64,000 nucleotides of DNA from Marimicrobium sp913061115 (GTDB lineage: Bacteria; Pseudomonadota; Gammaproteobacteria; Pseudomonadales; Halieaceae), in the NCBI RefSeq assembly GCF_047729875.1, contig NZ_CP159826.1, positions 310,001 through 374,000 on the forward strand, in the 5' to 3' direction. Below, piece by piece: positions 8,082-17,328 of this stretch. Made by a program: the position numbers and the translations under genes. Below the pieces are notes generated by a model. The model saw only the letters and a program-made list of their open reading frames with translations. It searched no databases and was not told where the DNA came from. Numbering within the stretch: the first letter of the stretch is position 1; each line of letters starts with the position of its first letter.

Positions 8082-9023
8082 ATGTTAAATTTGAGTGATG
8101 GTGTCAAGAAGGCGCTGATTCTCATTCCAACTCAGCCCCTGCCAGCCAGGGCTCGGGTTGCCGTGCGTCGTAAACACTTGGCTCGCCTAGAGATGGCCAA
8201 AGCGCAGCGTGCCAATTTTTTGATTATCGGGCACCCTAAGAGCGGCAACACCTGGCTCAAAGTGATGATTTCGCGCTTGTATCAGTTGCGGTACAACCTG
8301 CCCGAGTCGACGCTTATCAACACTGACGAATTTGCGCGTAAAATCCCTGAGATTCCTCGTTTGGCAGCAACCAACGCCTACTACAGTTATGAGGGCGAGG
8401 TGGGTAAACTGCTGGCCTGTGGCGCGCTCGATAACCCGCTGCGGCATAAGCCGGTGTTATTTCTGGCACGTAACCCGATCGATATTGCGGTGTCCTGGTT
8501 TCATCAGTTTACCAAGCGTCAGTCCCGAGCTAAGCAGGAGCTCATTAACCATTTTGTGGATCACCCCATTGATCGCCGCACGGTGCAGATGTGGGATTTT
8601 GTGCGCCATTCGGATATTGGCCTGCCCAGCCTTATCGAATACCAGAACACCTGGGCCCGCAACGTGCGGCAACTGGAGCATGGAATGCTGGCTCGTTATG
8701 AGGATTTACGTGCTCAGCCAGTGCCAACACTGCATCGGATTACGCAGCTCATGGGTGAGGACTTCAGTGTAGACGAAATTAGCGCGGCGGTGGAATGGGG
8801 TTCCTTCGACAACCTGCAGAAGTTGGAGACCAGTGGGACTTTTAGTCAGGGCGGCATGAAGCTGGTGAACGCCAGTGACCCCAGTACGTTTAAGGTCAGG
8901 CGGGGGAAAGTCGGTGGTTATCGAGAAGATTTTGATGTGGCCCAAGTGGCGGAACTCGAAGCTTTGGTGCGGGACAATATTCTGCCGGAGCTGGGCTATT
9001 GTCAGGGCGTAACGGACGCCTGA
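8082..9023 (+). CDS. PAPS-dependent sulfotransferase, copy 1
   Basis: A 313-residue Sulfotransfer_1-type enzyme. The 5'-phosphosulfate loop is HPKSGNTW at 51-58. The 3'-phosphate motif is RNPIDIAVS at 130-138. The C-terminal loop is RRGKVGGYRED, matching the R-x-G-x-x-G-x-x-x motif that closes over PAPS. It moves sulfate from PAPS to a hydroxyl on an unknown acceptor, in the cytoplasm. It is the most divergent of four paralogues here (NPID and GNTW where two others have DPRD and GRTW). It is followed after 2 bases by an ELM1-type gene. No clear ribosome binding site precedes the ATG; the length agrees with the paralogues. Confidence 0.85.
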   Translation: MLNLSDGVKKALILIPTQPLPARARVAVRRKHLARLEMAKAQRANFLIIGHPKSGNTWLKVMISRLYQLRYNLPESTLINTDEFARKIPEIPRLAATNAYYSYEGEVGKLLACGALDNPLRHKPVLFLARNPIDIAVSWFHQFTKRQSRAKQELINHFVDHPIDRRTVQMWDFVRHSDIGLPSLIEYQNTWARNVRQLEHGMLARYEDLRAQPVPTLHRITQLMGEDFSVDEISAAVEWGSFDNLQKLETSGTFSQGGMKLVNASDPSTFKVRRGKVGGYREDFDVAQVAELEALVRDNILPELGYCQGVTDA

Positions 9024-9025
9024 CG

Positions 9026-10120
9026 GTGACACCTCGTACCTGGGTTATCCTCAGTGACAAGCGAGGCGATAACGGCCAAGTGGATACGATCGTTGACGCA
9101 CTGCCGTGGCCGGCCGAACACAAATACGTGCACATGCGTCCCGAATGGGTGCTGGGTAAGCCGCGCTATCGACCTTCCTTGGATCACCTTGATTTGAGTC
9201 GCAGCGACACTCTAGAGGGCCCATGGCCCGATTTGATTATTACCGTTGGCCGGCGTCCTTCGATGGCGGCTCTTTGGGTGCGCAAGCAATCGGGCAATAA
9301 GACTAAAATAGTACTGGTGGGTAAGCCGTCCGGACATATGCTCGATTTTTCTCTGGTGGTTGCCAGCGCCGAGAACCAGCTGCCACCGATGCACAACTAT
9401 TTACCGATCACTTTGCCTCTGATGCGTGTCGGCCCTGACGATGTGGCAAGTGAGGTTTTGGCCTGGCAGGAACGGTTCGACGGACTGCGCAAGCCATTGA
9501 TTGCTATGCTGGTCGGTGGTGAGACCAACCCGTTCATTATGAATCGGCAGGTAGCCAACGATTTGGTGGCGACGGCGCACTGGGTTGTTGATGAGTTGGG
9601 CGGTACGCCCTATGTCACTACCAGTCGCCGCACCACGCCCGAGGTGGTGGAGATATTGCGTCGTGATCTTCCAGAACAGGCTGTTTTTTATGCATGGTCT
9701 GCAGAGGCAGAGGATAATCCCTATCGGGCTCTACTGGGTTGCGCCGACGGGTTCATCGTGACAGCCGACAGCGTGTCCATGATGGTGGAAGTTATCTATC
9801 TGCACAAACCGCTGGCGATTTTTCCCTTACCTGGGGGTTGGCTGGGCCGTATTGATCAACGGCGCCGCTCATTGGCTCACTGGCTGTTTAATCCAACACT
9901 GGATTCTACTTGGGATCGTTGGCGCCATCGTCTTGCGAGGGGGTTTTACTATGTGGATATCTTCAAGGTGTTGTGCGCTACTCGAGATTTCCGCGCGTTT
10001 CATCGCCTGCTGGTCGACAAGGGACTGGCGGTCTGGTCAGGACAACCCTTTGTGCAGCCCAGTGCGCAATTGCCTGATGATGCAGGCTTAGTAGTAAGGC
10101 GTATTCAGACACTTTTTTAG
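9026..10120 (+). CDS. ELM1/GtrOC1-family putative glycosyltransferase, copy 2
   Basis: I place the start at GTG 9026, two bases after the sulfotransferase stop, because the conserved domain begins at once (PRTWVILSDKRGDNGQ) and the earlier in-frame ATG lies inside the upstream gene. The protein has 364 residues. Landmarks: GPWPDLIITVG, MLVGGETNPF, EDNPYRALLGCADG and TADSVSMMVE, in the same order as copies 1 and 3. GT-B-like fold, cytoplasmic, donor and acceptor unknown. Direct coupling to a sulfotransferase suggests that the two act on the same molecule. The basic, aromatic C-terminal part (about 285-325) could touch the membrane. Confidence 0.75.
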   Translation: MTPRTWVILSDKRGDNGQVDTIVDALPWPAEHKYVHMRPEWVLGKPRYRPSLDHLDLSRSDTLEGPWPDLIITVGRRPSMAALWVRKQSGNKTKIVLVGKPSGHMLDFSLVVASAENQLPPMHNYLPITLPLMRVGPDDVASEVLAWQERFDGLRKPLIAMLVGGETNPFIMNRQVANDLVATAHWVVDELGGTPYVTTSRRTTPEVVEILRRDLPEQAVFYAWSAEAEDNPYRALLGCADGFIVTADSVSMMVEVIYLHKPLAIFPLPGGWLGRIDQRRRSLAHWLFNPTLDSTWDRWRHRLARGFYYVDIFKVLCATRDFRAFHRLLVDKGLAVWSGQPFVQPSAQLPDDAGLVVRRIQTLF

Positions 10121-10211
10121 TGCCGATTGCTGCGACTGGACTAACATCGGCGCACTTTCTGTCGCCGCAGGCGTGGGCCTTGAGCGTCTAACCAGAGAGG
10201 GCATTTGTTCC

Positions 10212-11327
10212 TTAAGCTTTGTGGATACCTTTGTAAATCATTTTACGGACCGCCAGTGGAAACAATAGGGTGCGGATTGTCCAATTGGGGAAGCGAAAAC
10301 TGCTACCTTCTGGTTGAAATACGCGCAAGCCATCGCCCTGTACGCCGAAGATTGAGCCCCAGCGATAGCGTGGCGACTCATAGCGTTTCATGCTGATGTT
10401 TCTACCGTCAAGATAAGCGTGAATATTGTGTCCGAGCAGGCGGTATCCCCAGTTTCGAGCCGAGCTTCGATGAGGGTCTGAGGCGGCAATGTCGCCCACT
10501 GCGAAGACATTGTCATAGCCGTCCACACGCAAAAAAGGGTCAGTTTTTACAAAACCATCGTCGTTAAGCATGTCGGCCGGAATGAAGTCGTTGTTGGGGG
10601 TCATTTTGCCGACTGCCCACAGTGTAATGTCGGCGTTAAAGTCGTCTTGCCCGCTTGAGAATGCAATGGGTTCAGTGGTAAAACGATCGCATTGAAAGCC
10701 ATCCGGTATGACTGCGCGATGATTGGGGCGTAAGTTCACGCCAGCATCGAGCAAGTGCTGCTCTGCGCTGTTGCGCACTTTAGGGTGATAGCCGGGCAGG
10801 GGCTGGCTTTCACTGAAGAAAAAGTGCACAGATTTTTCGGGACATCGTGCCGCTAGGTTGGCCGCGACACTCGCGCCAGTGGCGCCGCCCCCAATGATCG
10901 CTATCAATTGCGCCCGCAACAGTTGTTGTGAGGCGCGGTCAGTGTTCTGGTTGATGGAATCAGTACTTTCCAGCACATTGTTGCGCCAGAAGCCGTTGGT
11001 CACGCCCGAAGAGATCACCAGTGCATCGTAGTGCTCCACCTGTTCGCTGTCATCGTGCAGCCGCACGGTAACGGTGGTTGTGCCGGGATCGATAGCCGTA
11101 ATCAGCCCTTGCAGCGTGCGTACCCCGCGCAGCTGCTTGTAGCGGCTAAAGGGCATCAAATAGTCTTTTTTCCACGCTTTGGGCTGTGTCAGGCGCATGC
11201 CCAACTCCTGGCCACTCACTAGGCAGGGCTTGGGGCTGATTCCCACGATATCGAAGTTCTTGCCCAGATTGATGGCAACCAAGAGCCCGGTATCACCAAA
11301 TCCGGCTATCACAACGCGCTTTTTCAC
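10212..11327 (-). CDS. FSP1/NDH-2-like FAD-NAD(P)H oxidoreductase
   Basis: A 371-residue two-dinucleotide-fold flavoprotein. The FAD-binding N-terminus has GFGDTG at 10-15. The NAD(P)H site has IIGGGATG near 144, and the second FAD contact is DNVFAVGDIA near 288. This architecture is shared by type II NADH dehydrogenases, FSP1/AIFM2 quinone reductases and related enzymes. There is no redox-active C-x-x-C, so it is not a disulfide reductase. It starts at GTG 11327, 65 bases after the 2OG oxygenase gene on the same strand, so the two are probably co-transcribed. It may supply electrons or reduce a quinone or lipid product; substrate unknown. Confidence 0.75.
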   Translation of the reverse strand: MKKRVVIAGFGDTGLLVAINLGKNFDIVGISPKPCLVSGQELGMRLTQPKAWKKDYLMPFSRYKQLRGVRTLQGLITAIDPGTTTVTVRLHDDSEQVEHYDALVISSGVTNGFWRNNVLESTDSINQNTDRASQQLLRAQLIAIIGGGATGASVAANLAARCPEKSVHFFFSESQPLPGYHPKVRNSAEQHLLDAGVNLRPNHRAVIPDGFQCDRFTTEPIAFSSGQDDFNADITLWAVGKMTPNNDFIPADMLNDDGFVKTDPFLRVDGYDNVFAVGDIAASDPHRSSARNWGYRLLGHNIHAYLDGRNISMKRYESPRYRWGSIFGVQGDGLRVFQPEGSSFRFPNWTIRTLLFPLAVRKMIYKGIHKA

Positions 11328-11392
11328 TATTTTATGCCTTGATGTGATGATCGCTACTCTGGGTCACCGTTTTCAATCCAGCGCCACGTTAC

Positions 11393-12019
11393 TCAGCGCA
11401 TCCCGAGCACGTTTTTCATAAAATGCGTGCCCAAACGACTTGCACGCTGGGCGACAACAGCAAACAGGCCCTGATCTAGGTAGTTTATCTGCACCATGCG
11501 ACGTTCGCCGACAAATTGGGTATGCCCGTGCCAGGAGTGATCAGTGCGGCGAAATGCGAGAAGGTTGCCCCCCGATGGAATAACCTGAGCAGCATAGTTC
11601 TCAATGTCGTCTTTTGAGCGCAGCAGGCGCAGTTGGCCGGCTTCGTTGTCCCATTTCTCGTTGAAGTAGACCAGTACCGTAATAACCTTACTCTTGTGAT
11701 CGGTGTGAATGTTGCCATCGGTACGTTCGCAGAACTTACGCACCGTCACGGTAGTCGGCAGGGAAACTAAATCCATATCGAAGTGCTCGCCAAGCACGGC
11801 CGCAAATTCTGGACTCTGCAACTCCTGCATCAACTGTTTGAAGGCGACGCCATAAGTGAGACTTTCCAGCGTGTGGTTGGCCGCACTGTCTATCGCGGGA
11901 TAGTCGCGGTTGACTTGCTCCAGTGAGGGGGCGTCGAGGAAGCCCGGTACTACTAGGTAGTCATAGGGATCAGTTTCTACGCGCGCCGCGCGCAGAGCAT
12001 TAAGATTGGTCAGTGGCAT
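11393..12019 (-). CDS. 2-oxoglutarate/Fe(II) oxygenase, prolyl-hydroxylase-like
   Basis: A 208-residue protein of the 2OG-Fe(II) double-stranded beta-helix family. The iron facial triad is visible: H-T-D in NIHTDHKS at about 103-105 and the distal histidine in HSWHGH. The 2OG-binding arginine is probably in GERRMVQINY. It would hydroxylate or desaturate a small molecule or lipid, using O2. Followed by the FSP1-like flavoprotein gene on the same strand, and divergent from sulfotransferase copy 2. Hydroxylation could create the acceptor for the neighbouring sulfotransferases; that is inference. Confidence 0.8.
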   Translation of the reverse strand: MPLTNLNALRAARVETDPYDYLVVPGFLDAPSLEQVNRDYPAIDSAANHTLESLTYGVAFKQLMQELQSPEFAAVLGEHFDMDLVSLPTTVTVRKFCERTDGNIHTDHKSKVITVLVYFNEKWDNEAGQLRLLRSKDDIENYAAQVIPSGGNLLAFRRTDHSWHGHTQFVGERRMVQINYLDQGLFAVVAQRASRLGTHFMKNVLGMR

Positions 12020-12179
12020 CAGTGCATTTTAGTACGCCTGTTGTAAGTCCGGCAAGGCAGCGATCAGCCTGAGGATGTTAATAGTGCGGTAAATCAGGTC
12101 TTACCCATTAGTGCGGCAAACAGTGATATACGGTATTATTCTTAGCCTTTTCAAGACGTTGCCGAGGATAATTCAATCT

Positions 12180-13091
12180 ATGGCCGATAGAGCAATGGTC
12201 GTTGTACGCCATATCATTTCATTGCTCTGCTTTTGGCTGCCTGCTGAACGCCGTAAAAAAATAGAACGCTGGCTGCGTGGGCGCGAAGAGTTTAGGAAGC
12301 TACAACGCAGTGACTGGGTACTGATGAGCTGGGGTAAATCGGGCAGGACCTGGTTGCGGGTGATGCTGTCCAGGGCCTATCAACTGAAAGGCAATCTGGA
12401 TGCGAGTGACTTGCTGGATTTTGATAATTTCAAGCAGCATGACCCACAGCTGCCTGCGGTATTTTTTACCCACAATAACTATCTGCGCGATTACACCGGC
12501 AACCAGTATTCCAAAATTCACTTCCAGGGCAAGCGCATCGTTCTTCTTGTGCGTGACCCGCGCGATGTCGCTGTATCCCAGTTTTTCCAGTGGCAGTTTC
12601 GCATGCGCCCTAAAAAGAAGTTCATCAATGACTACCCGCCCCATGGGTCGGCGATAGACGTCTGGGACTTTGTTTTGGATAAAGAGGCCGGGGTGCCACG
12701 TATTGTTGACTACTTCAATGGCTGGGCGCAGGCAATTCCTGAATTGAAAGATGTGTTGGTGGTTCGTTATGAGGATATGCGTAAGGAGCCCAGTGATGTG
12801 TTGGCAAAAATACTGGCCTTTACTGGCACTGAAGTGACTGCAGACCAGGTGGAGCAGGCGGTAGAATTTGCTGCCTATGACAACATGAAAAAAATGGAAG
12901 AGGATACGTTTTTTAAAGGCAGTGGTGCCCGAGTCAAGCCGGGTGACAAGGACAACCCTCAGTCCTTCAAAGTACGCAAGGCCAAGGTCGGCGGCTATCG
13001 CGATTACTTCAGCGATGAGCAGTGCCAGCAGCTCGAAAAAATGGTGGCTCAGTTGGATCCACTGTTCGGTTACGGGGGGGAGCAGCCGTGA
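12180..13091 (+). CDS. PAPS-dependent sulfotransferase, copy 2
   Basis: I use ATG 12180 (GAGGA 11 bases upstream), which gives 303 residues and matches copy 4 at the N-terminus; a GTG at 12111 would add 23 residues. Motifs: WGKSGRTW at 51-58 (5'-phosphosulfate loop), RDPRDVAVS at 125-133 (3'-phosphate), and FKVRKAKVGGYRDYF at the C-terminus. Copies 2, 3 and 4 share GREEF-like, FDNF, FFTH and SQFFQW segments and clearly arose by duplication. The N-terminal 20 residues are hydrophobic and may associate with the membrane, as expected for a lipid acceptor. The stop overlaps the next gene as GTGA. Confidence 0.88.
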   Translation: MADRAMVVVRHIISLLCFWLPAERRKKIERWLRGREEFRKLQRSDWVLMSWGKSGRTWLRVMLSRAYQLKGNLDASDLLDFDNFKQHDPQLPAVFFTHNNYLRDYTGNQYSKIHFQGKRIVLLVRDPRDVAVSQFFQWQFRMRPKKKFINDYPPHGSAIDVWDFVLDKEAGVPRIVDYFNGWAQAIPELKDVLVVRYEDMRKEPSDVLAKILAFTGTEVTADQVEQAVEFAAYDNMKKMEEDTFFKGSGARVKPGDKDNPQSFKVRKAKVGGYRDYFSDEQCQQLEKMVAQLDPLFGYGGEQP

Positions 13092-14026
13092 ATATGGCTT
13101 TTCAAAATGTACGCCAAGCCTTGCAGACAGCGAGTAAGAAGCTCTCGCGTCGAGCGTTGCACTGGCGTATGCGTGGTCAGCCAGAAGCAGATATTCTGGT
13201 GGCCGAGCGCAAGCTCCGCGGCGTAGAGCAGTTTGACAAGCTGCACAGGGCTGACGTCGTGATAGTGTCTTTCGGTAAAAGCGGACGGACCTGGTTGCGG
13301 GTGATGATCTCTCATCTATTTCGTGTGATGTACAAGTTTCCTGAAAATGCCATTCTGGGGTTTGATAACTTCCATAATCTTAATCGCGAAGTCCCCAAAA
13401 CGTTTTTTACGCACGACAATTACATCAAAGATTTTACCGGAGACTTCGACACGAAGGCCCCGTTTTATGACAAGCGCGTGATCCTGCTTGCCCGGGACCC
13501 TCGCGATGTCGCGGTATCACAGTTTTTTCAATGGAAGTTCCGGGTGAAGTCTACCAAGATAGCAATCAACAACTATCCGCCACGGGGCAGTGATATAAGT
13601 CTGTTCGATTTTGTCATGGGCGACAACGGCGGCAGTATGCAGGCCGTGACCGATTATCTGAATTTATGGGCGCGGGAAGTGGATAAGATGGAGTGCTTTC
13701 ATTTGCTGCGCTATGAGGACCTGCGCGCGCGGCCGCGTGAAGAACTGCGCCGCATGCTCGACTTCATGCAGGTGGACGCCACTGAGACGCAAGTCAATGC
13801 AGCCGTGGATTACTCTTCTTATGAGAATATGAAAAAAATGGAAGGGTCGCAGCAGCTTCGCCTCGCTGGCGGCCGCATGATGCCTCGCGATAAGGATAAC
13901 CCCGACAGCTTCAAGGTTCGTCGCGCCAAAGTCGGTGGTTATCGTGATTACTTCACTGATGAAGAAGTCGCCACAATCGACGCTAGACTGGCGGACACCC
14001 TGGCCCCCCTCTTTAATTACAAGTAA
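13088..14026 (+). CDS. PAPS-dependent sulfotransferase, copy 3
   Basis: A tandem duplicate of copy 2, coupled to it through a GTGA overlap. GTG 13088 lies 5 bases after a GGGGGGAG ribosome binding site; ATG 13094 is an equal alternative. About 312 residues. Motifs: FGKSGRTW at 62-69, RDPRDVAVS at 136-144, and FKVRRAKVGGYRDYF near the end. The N-terminus is basic (KKLSRRALHWRMR) where copy 2 is hydrophobic, so the two probably differ in acceptor or location. Convergent with the GT-A-like gene at 14145. Confidence 0.88.
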   Translation: MNMAFQNVRQALQTASKKLSRRALHWRMRGQPEADILVAERKLRGVEQFDKLHRADVVIVSFGKSGRTWLRVMISHLFRVMYKFPENAILGFDNFHNLNREVPKTFFTHDNYIKDFTGDFDTKAPFYDKRVILLARDPRDVAVSQFFQWKFRVKSTKIAINNYPPRGSDISLFDFVMGDNGGSMQAVTDYLNLWAREVDKMECFHLLRYEDLRARPREELRRMLDFMQVDATETQVNAAVDYSSYENMKKMEGSQQLRLAGGRMMPRDKDNPDSFKVRRAKVGGYRDYFTDEEVATIDARLADTLAPLFNYK

Positions 14027-14144
14027 TCCGTCCTTTCGAATTCCCGGCCAACGCAAGGCGAGTGCTTTCTCCGTTTGAGCTTTAGGTAGGACCCGTGTTT
14101 TTGGCCGTCTTTCCCGTATCGCTCGTGAATCGTTAACGGTTGAG

Positions 14145-15032
14145 TCAGGCGCCGATTAGTTCCAGTGCATCAGGGCGTAAGTGCCCCTGAGCAATCTCCT
14201 CACGCAGCAGGGCTTCAGTAAATTCGCCGTCTTCGAGTGCTTCGCGCACCAATCCAAAAAAGAAGGCTTCCTGGCTTGGGTCGGGGTGAGCGGCGTAGGT
14301 GCCGGCAAATGTATAATCGCCAAACAAGGCACGGCGACCACGCCGCAACCAGTGTCTGGGGGGAAATAACTGGAACGTGTCTGCGGGGCGATAGTCGACC
14401 TTGAGACCTGTTTTCCAGGGTTGTGTTTTGCGTTTGGTATTGTGCAGCAGTTTAGTGTCTTCAGTCAGATGATCGAAATCGTTCCATTGATTTTCGAGTG
14501 GGTTAACTGTTGCGGGGTTTTCCAGTTTAAGCGATATCCATTCCATGTAATCCCGTTTTGCTGGCTCGAACATATCCGCAAAGTTGCTTTCAAACTGCCA
14601 ATGCTGGAGTTTGGCGCAATCAAGCAGCATCACACTAGAGGCGTAAGCACCTTTGCGACCCTTGCGCCCAGATTTTGGGCGACACAGGATCGACGCGCCT
14701 GCCATGTCACGGCTCAGTAACTCCCAAATATCCCCAACGGCGAAAATATCTGGATCCATGATCACTGCGCGGCCTTTGTAGTTCATCAGTTGGGGTGGGG
14801 CGAAGCGCAGCGGGGTAAAGGATTGTAGGTCGTCATTCAGCCACGGGCGCAATTCACCGTCTCGGCGGTAGAACTGTCCTTCACGCTCCAGCATGCAGGG
14901 GTAGCTCTTTAACTCGATGAATTTCACATCGAATTTATCCGTGTGAGCAGAACGTTTGCGCAGCGAATAACGACTGACCAGTGCGCCTAGCATCTGCTTG
15001 TGGTTTGTGTGAATAAAAACGGTTGGTTTCAA
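14145..15032 (-). CDS. GT-A-like putative glycosyltransferase, copy 1 (D-P-D family)
   Basis: Start chosen at TTG 15032 because the two paralogues begin four to six residues before the same conserved VFI-x-TN segment; an open frame continues 50 codons upstream without family signal. About 295 residues. Landmarks: VFIHTNHKQ at 5-13, LNDDLQSFTPLRF, then GRAVIMDPDIFAVGDIWELL with D-P-D at 93-95, which looks like the metal-binding D-x-D of GT-A enzymes (GT8-like) after a strand. A later shared block reads LLHNTKRKTQPWKTG, and QEAFFFGL lies near the C-terminus. I do not know a characterised member. Divergent from ELM1 copy 3. Confidence 0.6.
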   Translation of the reverse strand: MKPTVFIHTNHKQMLGALVSRYSLRKRSAHTDKFDVKFIELKSYPCMLEREGQFYRRDGELRPWLNDDLQSFTPLRFAPPQLMNYKGRAVIMDPDIFAVGDIWELLSRDMAGASILCRPKSGRKGRKGAYASSVMLLDCAKLQHWQFESNFADMFEPAKRDYMEWISLKLENPATVNPLENQWNDFDHLTEDTKLLHNTKRKTQPWKTGLKVDYRPADTFQLFPPRHWLRRGRRALFGDYTFAGTYAAHPDPSQEAFFFGLVREALEDGEFTEALLREEIAQGHLRPDALELIGA

Positions 15033-15167
15033 ACTGTTTCTTCTCGCGCATAATGTGTGGGATAGTTTAACGCTACTGCGACCTTCTACAAACGTCTGGC
15101 TTTGGCAATTTTTGGAGCGACGCTCTGGCGTGGCCGTTACCGACAATCGATGTAATAAGGAAACTGG

Positions 15168-16280
15168 GTGGGCGAGGGTCAATTAACAGTCTGGTGTCTG
15201 CTGGGGAAGAAAGCCGGCGATAATACGCAGGTGCGCGCTCTGGCTGCGGAATTGGACTTGGACAGCGTAGAGAAGTCTATAGCGGCCAGGCCCTGGGAAC
15301 TGTTGAGTCATCTCGGCACTGGGGCGACGCTTGTGGGGATCGATCGCCGCCAATCCAGTGATTTGCAGGCTCCCTGGCCGGATATTGTGATCAGCGCCGG
15401 GCGTCGCAATGAGCCTGTAGCACAGTGGATAAGGCAGCAATCTGGTGGACTCACTCGTCTGGTCCATATTGGCCGCCCCTGGGCGTCTCTGTCGAGTTGG
15501 GATCTGATCGTGACGACCCCACAGTACTTTTTGCCACAGCAGGACAACATCCTGCACAACACTCTGCCATTGCACCGTGTGTCGCTGGAAGGCCTCAGAA
15601 GTGCCGAAAATCAGTTGCGCCCGCAGTTGGCGGCCCTCCCGCGTCCTTGGTTGGCAGTGCTTGTAGGGGGTGACAGTGGCCGCTTTGTGATGACCGGTGA
15701 GAAGGGTCGGCGGCTGGGCTCACTGGCTGCGGATCTTGCTACTGCTGCAGGCGGCTCTGTGTTGTTGACCGACAGTGCACGCACACCGCGTGCGGCCGGA
15801 GATGCTTTGCAGGCGCAATTGACCGCCCCGAATCTTTGCTACCGTTGGGGCAGTGGGGATGACAACCCTTATCGAGGACTGTTGGCGCTGGCAGATGCTT
15901 TTGTGGTCACTGGCGAGTCCATGTCCATGCTGGGCGAAGCCGTCGATACGGGCCGGCCGCTTTACATATTTGATGTGGGCGACGGCGCGGCGCATTGGTG
16001 GACGCTGCCGCACAGCTATCGCTACAAACCGCTCAGTCACCGCGTTGCAATGCGTTTCGGGCCCGCCCGTATGCGGCGCGATATTGGTAATATTCAGAAT
16101 ACTTTGGTGCGCGATGGTGGGGCACGATGGCTAGAGCCCAGTATGATCCACGCTGCTGCAGATAGCTTGAGGGCGACTATCGCGTCGCCTTCTGCTCCTT
16201 CGCAGGGGTCCGGATCAGTTGCACACAATGAACTGAAGCGCGCAGCGCAGACGGTCAGGCAGCTTGTGATAACGCGCTGA
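15168..16280 (+). CDS. ELM1/GtrOC1-family putative glycosyltransferase, copy 3
   Basis: Starts at GTG 15168 with AAGGA seven bases upstream; 370 residues. Landmarks: VWCLLGKKAGDNTQ at the N-terminus, APWPDIVISAGRRNEPV, VLVGGDSGRF near 165, DDNPYRGLLALADAF and TGESMSMLGEAVD. It is closest to copy 1 (shared RNEP, HIGRPW or HVGRPW, TTPQY). A GT-B-like sugar transfer is predicted, with donor and acceptor unknown. The last 26 bases overlap the convergent GT-A-like gene. This copy is flanked on both sides by GT-A-like genes, as if the two families work as pairs. Confidence 0.75.
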   Translation: MGEGQLTVWCLLGKKAGDNTQVRALAAELDLDSVEKSIAARPWELLSHLGTGATLVGIDRRQSSDLQAPWPDIVISAGRRNEPVAQWIRQQSGGLTRLVHIGRPWASLSSWDLIVTTPQYFLPQQDNILHNTLPLHRVSLEGLRSAENQLRPQLAALPRPWLAVLVGGDSGRFVMTGEKGRRLGSLAADLATAAGGSVLLTDSARTPRAAGDALQAQLTAPNLCYRWGSGDDNPYRGLLALADAFVVTGESMSMLGEAVDTGRPLYIFDVGDGAAHWWTLPHSYRYKPLSHRVAMRFGPARMRRDIGNIQNTLVRDGGARWLEPSMIHAAADSLRATIASPSAPSQGSGSVAHNELKRAAQTVRQLVITR

Positions 16281-17199
16281 GCGGATGCAGCGGTGCCGAG
16301 GGTAAATCGGGGGTATTGGCCAGAACTTCCAAGGCGTCGTGGCGCACATGGTTCTGTGCCATCTCAGCGCGCAAGAAGTCCTCGCTAATCTTGCCCTCTT
16401 GTATGCACTCCTTAAGCAGACCAAAGAAGAAAGCTTCCTGGTTGCGATCGGGGTGCTGCTTATAGTTACCTAAAAAAGCGTACTCGCCAAACAGTTTGCG
16501 GCGCGCGCGCATGATCCAGGCTGCAGGGGGGAACAGGCGAAAGCGTTCCGCGGGACGCCAGTCGGTAGGCAGGCCAGTCTTCCATGGTTGAGTCTTGCGC
16601 CGCGTGGTGTGGAGCAATTTGGTGTCCAGTGAGAACTTGTCGAAATCGTTCCACTGGGTCTCGAAAAAACCGATTGAGGCTTGATCCTCTTCCTTCAGAC
16701 ATATCCAAGGCTGGTAATCCTGGGTGAAATCGAACATGGCTTCAAAGCTTTTATGGGCATCCCAATGAGGGAGTTTAGCGCAATCAAGCAGCATAACGCT
16801 GCTGGCCATGCATTTATCGATCAGACCCTTGGGGCCGGATCGCATGCGGCACATGATGGCATTGTCCTCCATGTTCCGACTAAGTAGCGCCCAAATATCG
16901 GCAGTGGCGAAGATGTCGGGGTCGATGACCACAGCGCGGCCCTCGTAATTCATCAGCTTTGGCGGCATGAACCGTGTTGGCGTAAAAGACTGCAAATCGT
17001 CATTCAGCCAGGTACGCTTGACGCCGTCACGAAGGTACTCTTGACCCTCCCTAGCAGCGAAAAAGGGGTAGTCGCGGCTGTCCATAATCTGCACATCGAA
17101 CTTGTCGTTGTTGAGGGAGTAGCGACGCAGGGCGTGTTTGGCGACGATGGCACCGGTAATTTGCTTATGGTTGGTTTGAATAAATACGGAGGCTTTCAT
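16255..17199 (-). CDS. GT-A-like putative glycosyltransferase, copy 2 (D-P-D family)
   Basis: Paralogue of the proteins at 14145 and 21277. ATG 17199 places VFIQTNHKQ at residues 5-13 as in the relatives; a GTG at 17226 would add nine residues. About 314 residues. D-P-D at 93-95 in AVVIDPDIFATADIW, followed by LLHTTRRKTQPWKTGLP and FFFGLLKECIQEG. The C-terminal tail beyond the shared NHVRHDALEVL is extended by about 20 residues. It could be the last gene of the kinase operon, 130 bases downstream on the same strand. Function as glycosyltransferase is a fold-level guess. Confidence 0.6.
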   Translation of the reverse strand: MKASVFIQTNHKQITGAIVAKHALRRYSLNNDKFDVQIMDSRDYPFFAAREGQEYLRDGVKRTWLNDDLQSFTPTRFMPPKLMNYEGRAVVIDPDIFATADIWALLSRNMEDNAIMCRMRSGPKGLIDKCMASSVMLLDCAKLPHWDAHKSFEAMFDFTQDYQPWICLKEEDQASIGFFETQWNDFDKFSLDTKLLHTTRRKTQPWKTGLPTDWRPAERFRLFPPAAWIMRARRKLFGEYAFLGNYKQHPDRNQEAFFFGLLKECIQEGKISEDFLRAEMAQNHVRHDALEVLANTPDLPSAPLHPLSALSQAA

Positions 17200-17328
17200 G
17201 GGGTTGCCAAGGCTGTCAGAGGTCACTTTAATGAGCCTAAAACTATAAAGGAATACGTCTTAATTTGCTATTTCGAGGAACTGTTTTGAACGTGAATAGT
17301 ACGCGCTACGCTGGATGTCAGTCCGTTA

